Part shown: piece after piece, positions 5,483 to 5,525 of the stretch
How the letters are laid out: each line of letters opens with the position of its first letter
Numbering within the stretch: position 1 is the stretch's first letter
Source: Candidatus Uhrbacteria bacterium
GTDB taxonomy: Bacteria > Patescibacteriota > Patescibacteriia > UBA9934 > UBA11717
Direction: 5' to 3'
Assembly: GCA_013203725.1 (NCBI GenBank)
Contig: JABMPK010000060.1
Span: 1 to 5,525, forward strand
DNA: 5,525 nt
Notes under the pieces: generated by a model
Seen by the model: the letters and a program-made list of their open reading frames with translations, nothing else
What the model was told of the DNA's origin: nothing
Database searches by the model: none
Made by a program: the position numbers and the translations under genes

Positions 5483-5509
5483 TAACGGCGGTATATTCAT
5501 GCCGTCTAC
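5479..5509 (+). other. Conserved hairpin containing the stop codon, copy B
   Basis: This has the same sequence and fold as 2945-2975: GTAG/CTAC and ACGGC/GCCGT stems with a TA bulge and an 11-nt loop, and the TAG stop within the 5' arm. Whether a terminator follows, as it does after copy A, is outside the window. Confidence 0.6.
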
Positions 5510-5525
5510 CTTTGCAGTCAGGAAA

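Larger units (their letters stand above)
5112..5525 (+). repeat. Direct repeat, copy B (cut by the window end)
   Basis: This is the partner of 2577-2991 in the same orientation, offset by 2534 bases over the gene. One T fewer in the leader shifts the offset before the ATG. Bases 5432-5525 (94 bases) are identical to 2898-2991. The repeat may continue past the window, so its true 3' end cannot be seen here. Confidence 0.9.

Noticed and set aside
2945..5509. Integron attC sites: hairpin tails after copies A and B as cassette recombination sites
   Set aside because: The arms lack the RYYYAAC and GTTRRRY core boxes, there is no such site between the two enclosed genes, and no integrase is in the window.
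1..5525. CRISPR array, tRNA or rRNA genes
   Set aside because: No regularly spaced short repeats, no T-arm consensus and no rRNA-like conserved stretches were seen on either strand.

Overview
The window carries six protein-coding genes, all on the + strand, in standard bacterial code. I think it comes from a Candidate Phyla Radiation (Patescibacteria)-type bacterium, but this is inference. The reasons are that most genes are small and unrecognisable next to one clear enzyme, that the first gene carries a 'HAGYGDR'-type domain I associate with uncharacterised CPR and archaeal proteins, and that no start codon has a Shine-Dalgarno sequence. There is no rRNA or tRNA to fix the taxonomy. The peptidase resembles a subtype that is also common in Bacteroidetes, so a Bacteroidetes-related or laterally acquired origin of that gene is possible.

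Layout. (1) 1-708: the 3' part of an unrecognised gene whose protein appears to be two diverged copies of one domain, followed by a terminator hairpin at 751-782. (2) 857-2569: an M3-family oligoendopeptidase (PepF-like) with an intact zinc site. It is followed after 31 nt by a 115-aa helical protein of unknown function (2601-2948, copy A) and a strong terminator at 3008-3036. (3) 3191-4138: an unrecognised exported protein with its own extended -10 promoter, then 65 nt later an unrecognised 164-aa basic protein (4204-4698). (4) 4699-5134: 436 bases without a convincing gene, holding a terminator-like hairpin, a doubtful 56-codon ORF, and a promoter region with two imperfect palindromes. (5) 5135-5482: copy B of the 115-aa protein, cut off by the window end within its 3' flank.

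The most notable point is the A/B gene pair. The proteins have equal length and are 76.5% identical (88 of 115), but all 27 differences lie in the first 89 residues. The last 26 codons and 43 bases past the stop are identical except for one silent base. The conserved tail holds a hairpin that includes the stop codon. Each copy also keeps a similar short A/T-rich leader, while the promoter context differs: copy A sits behind the peptidase gene and copy B has its own promoter. This looks like a duplicated mobile or converted gene unit, or a conserved 3' RNA/DNA element. A defined pathway linking these genes cannot be read from the window. The only plausible functional coupling is the peptidase with copy A in one transcript.
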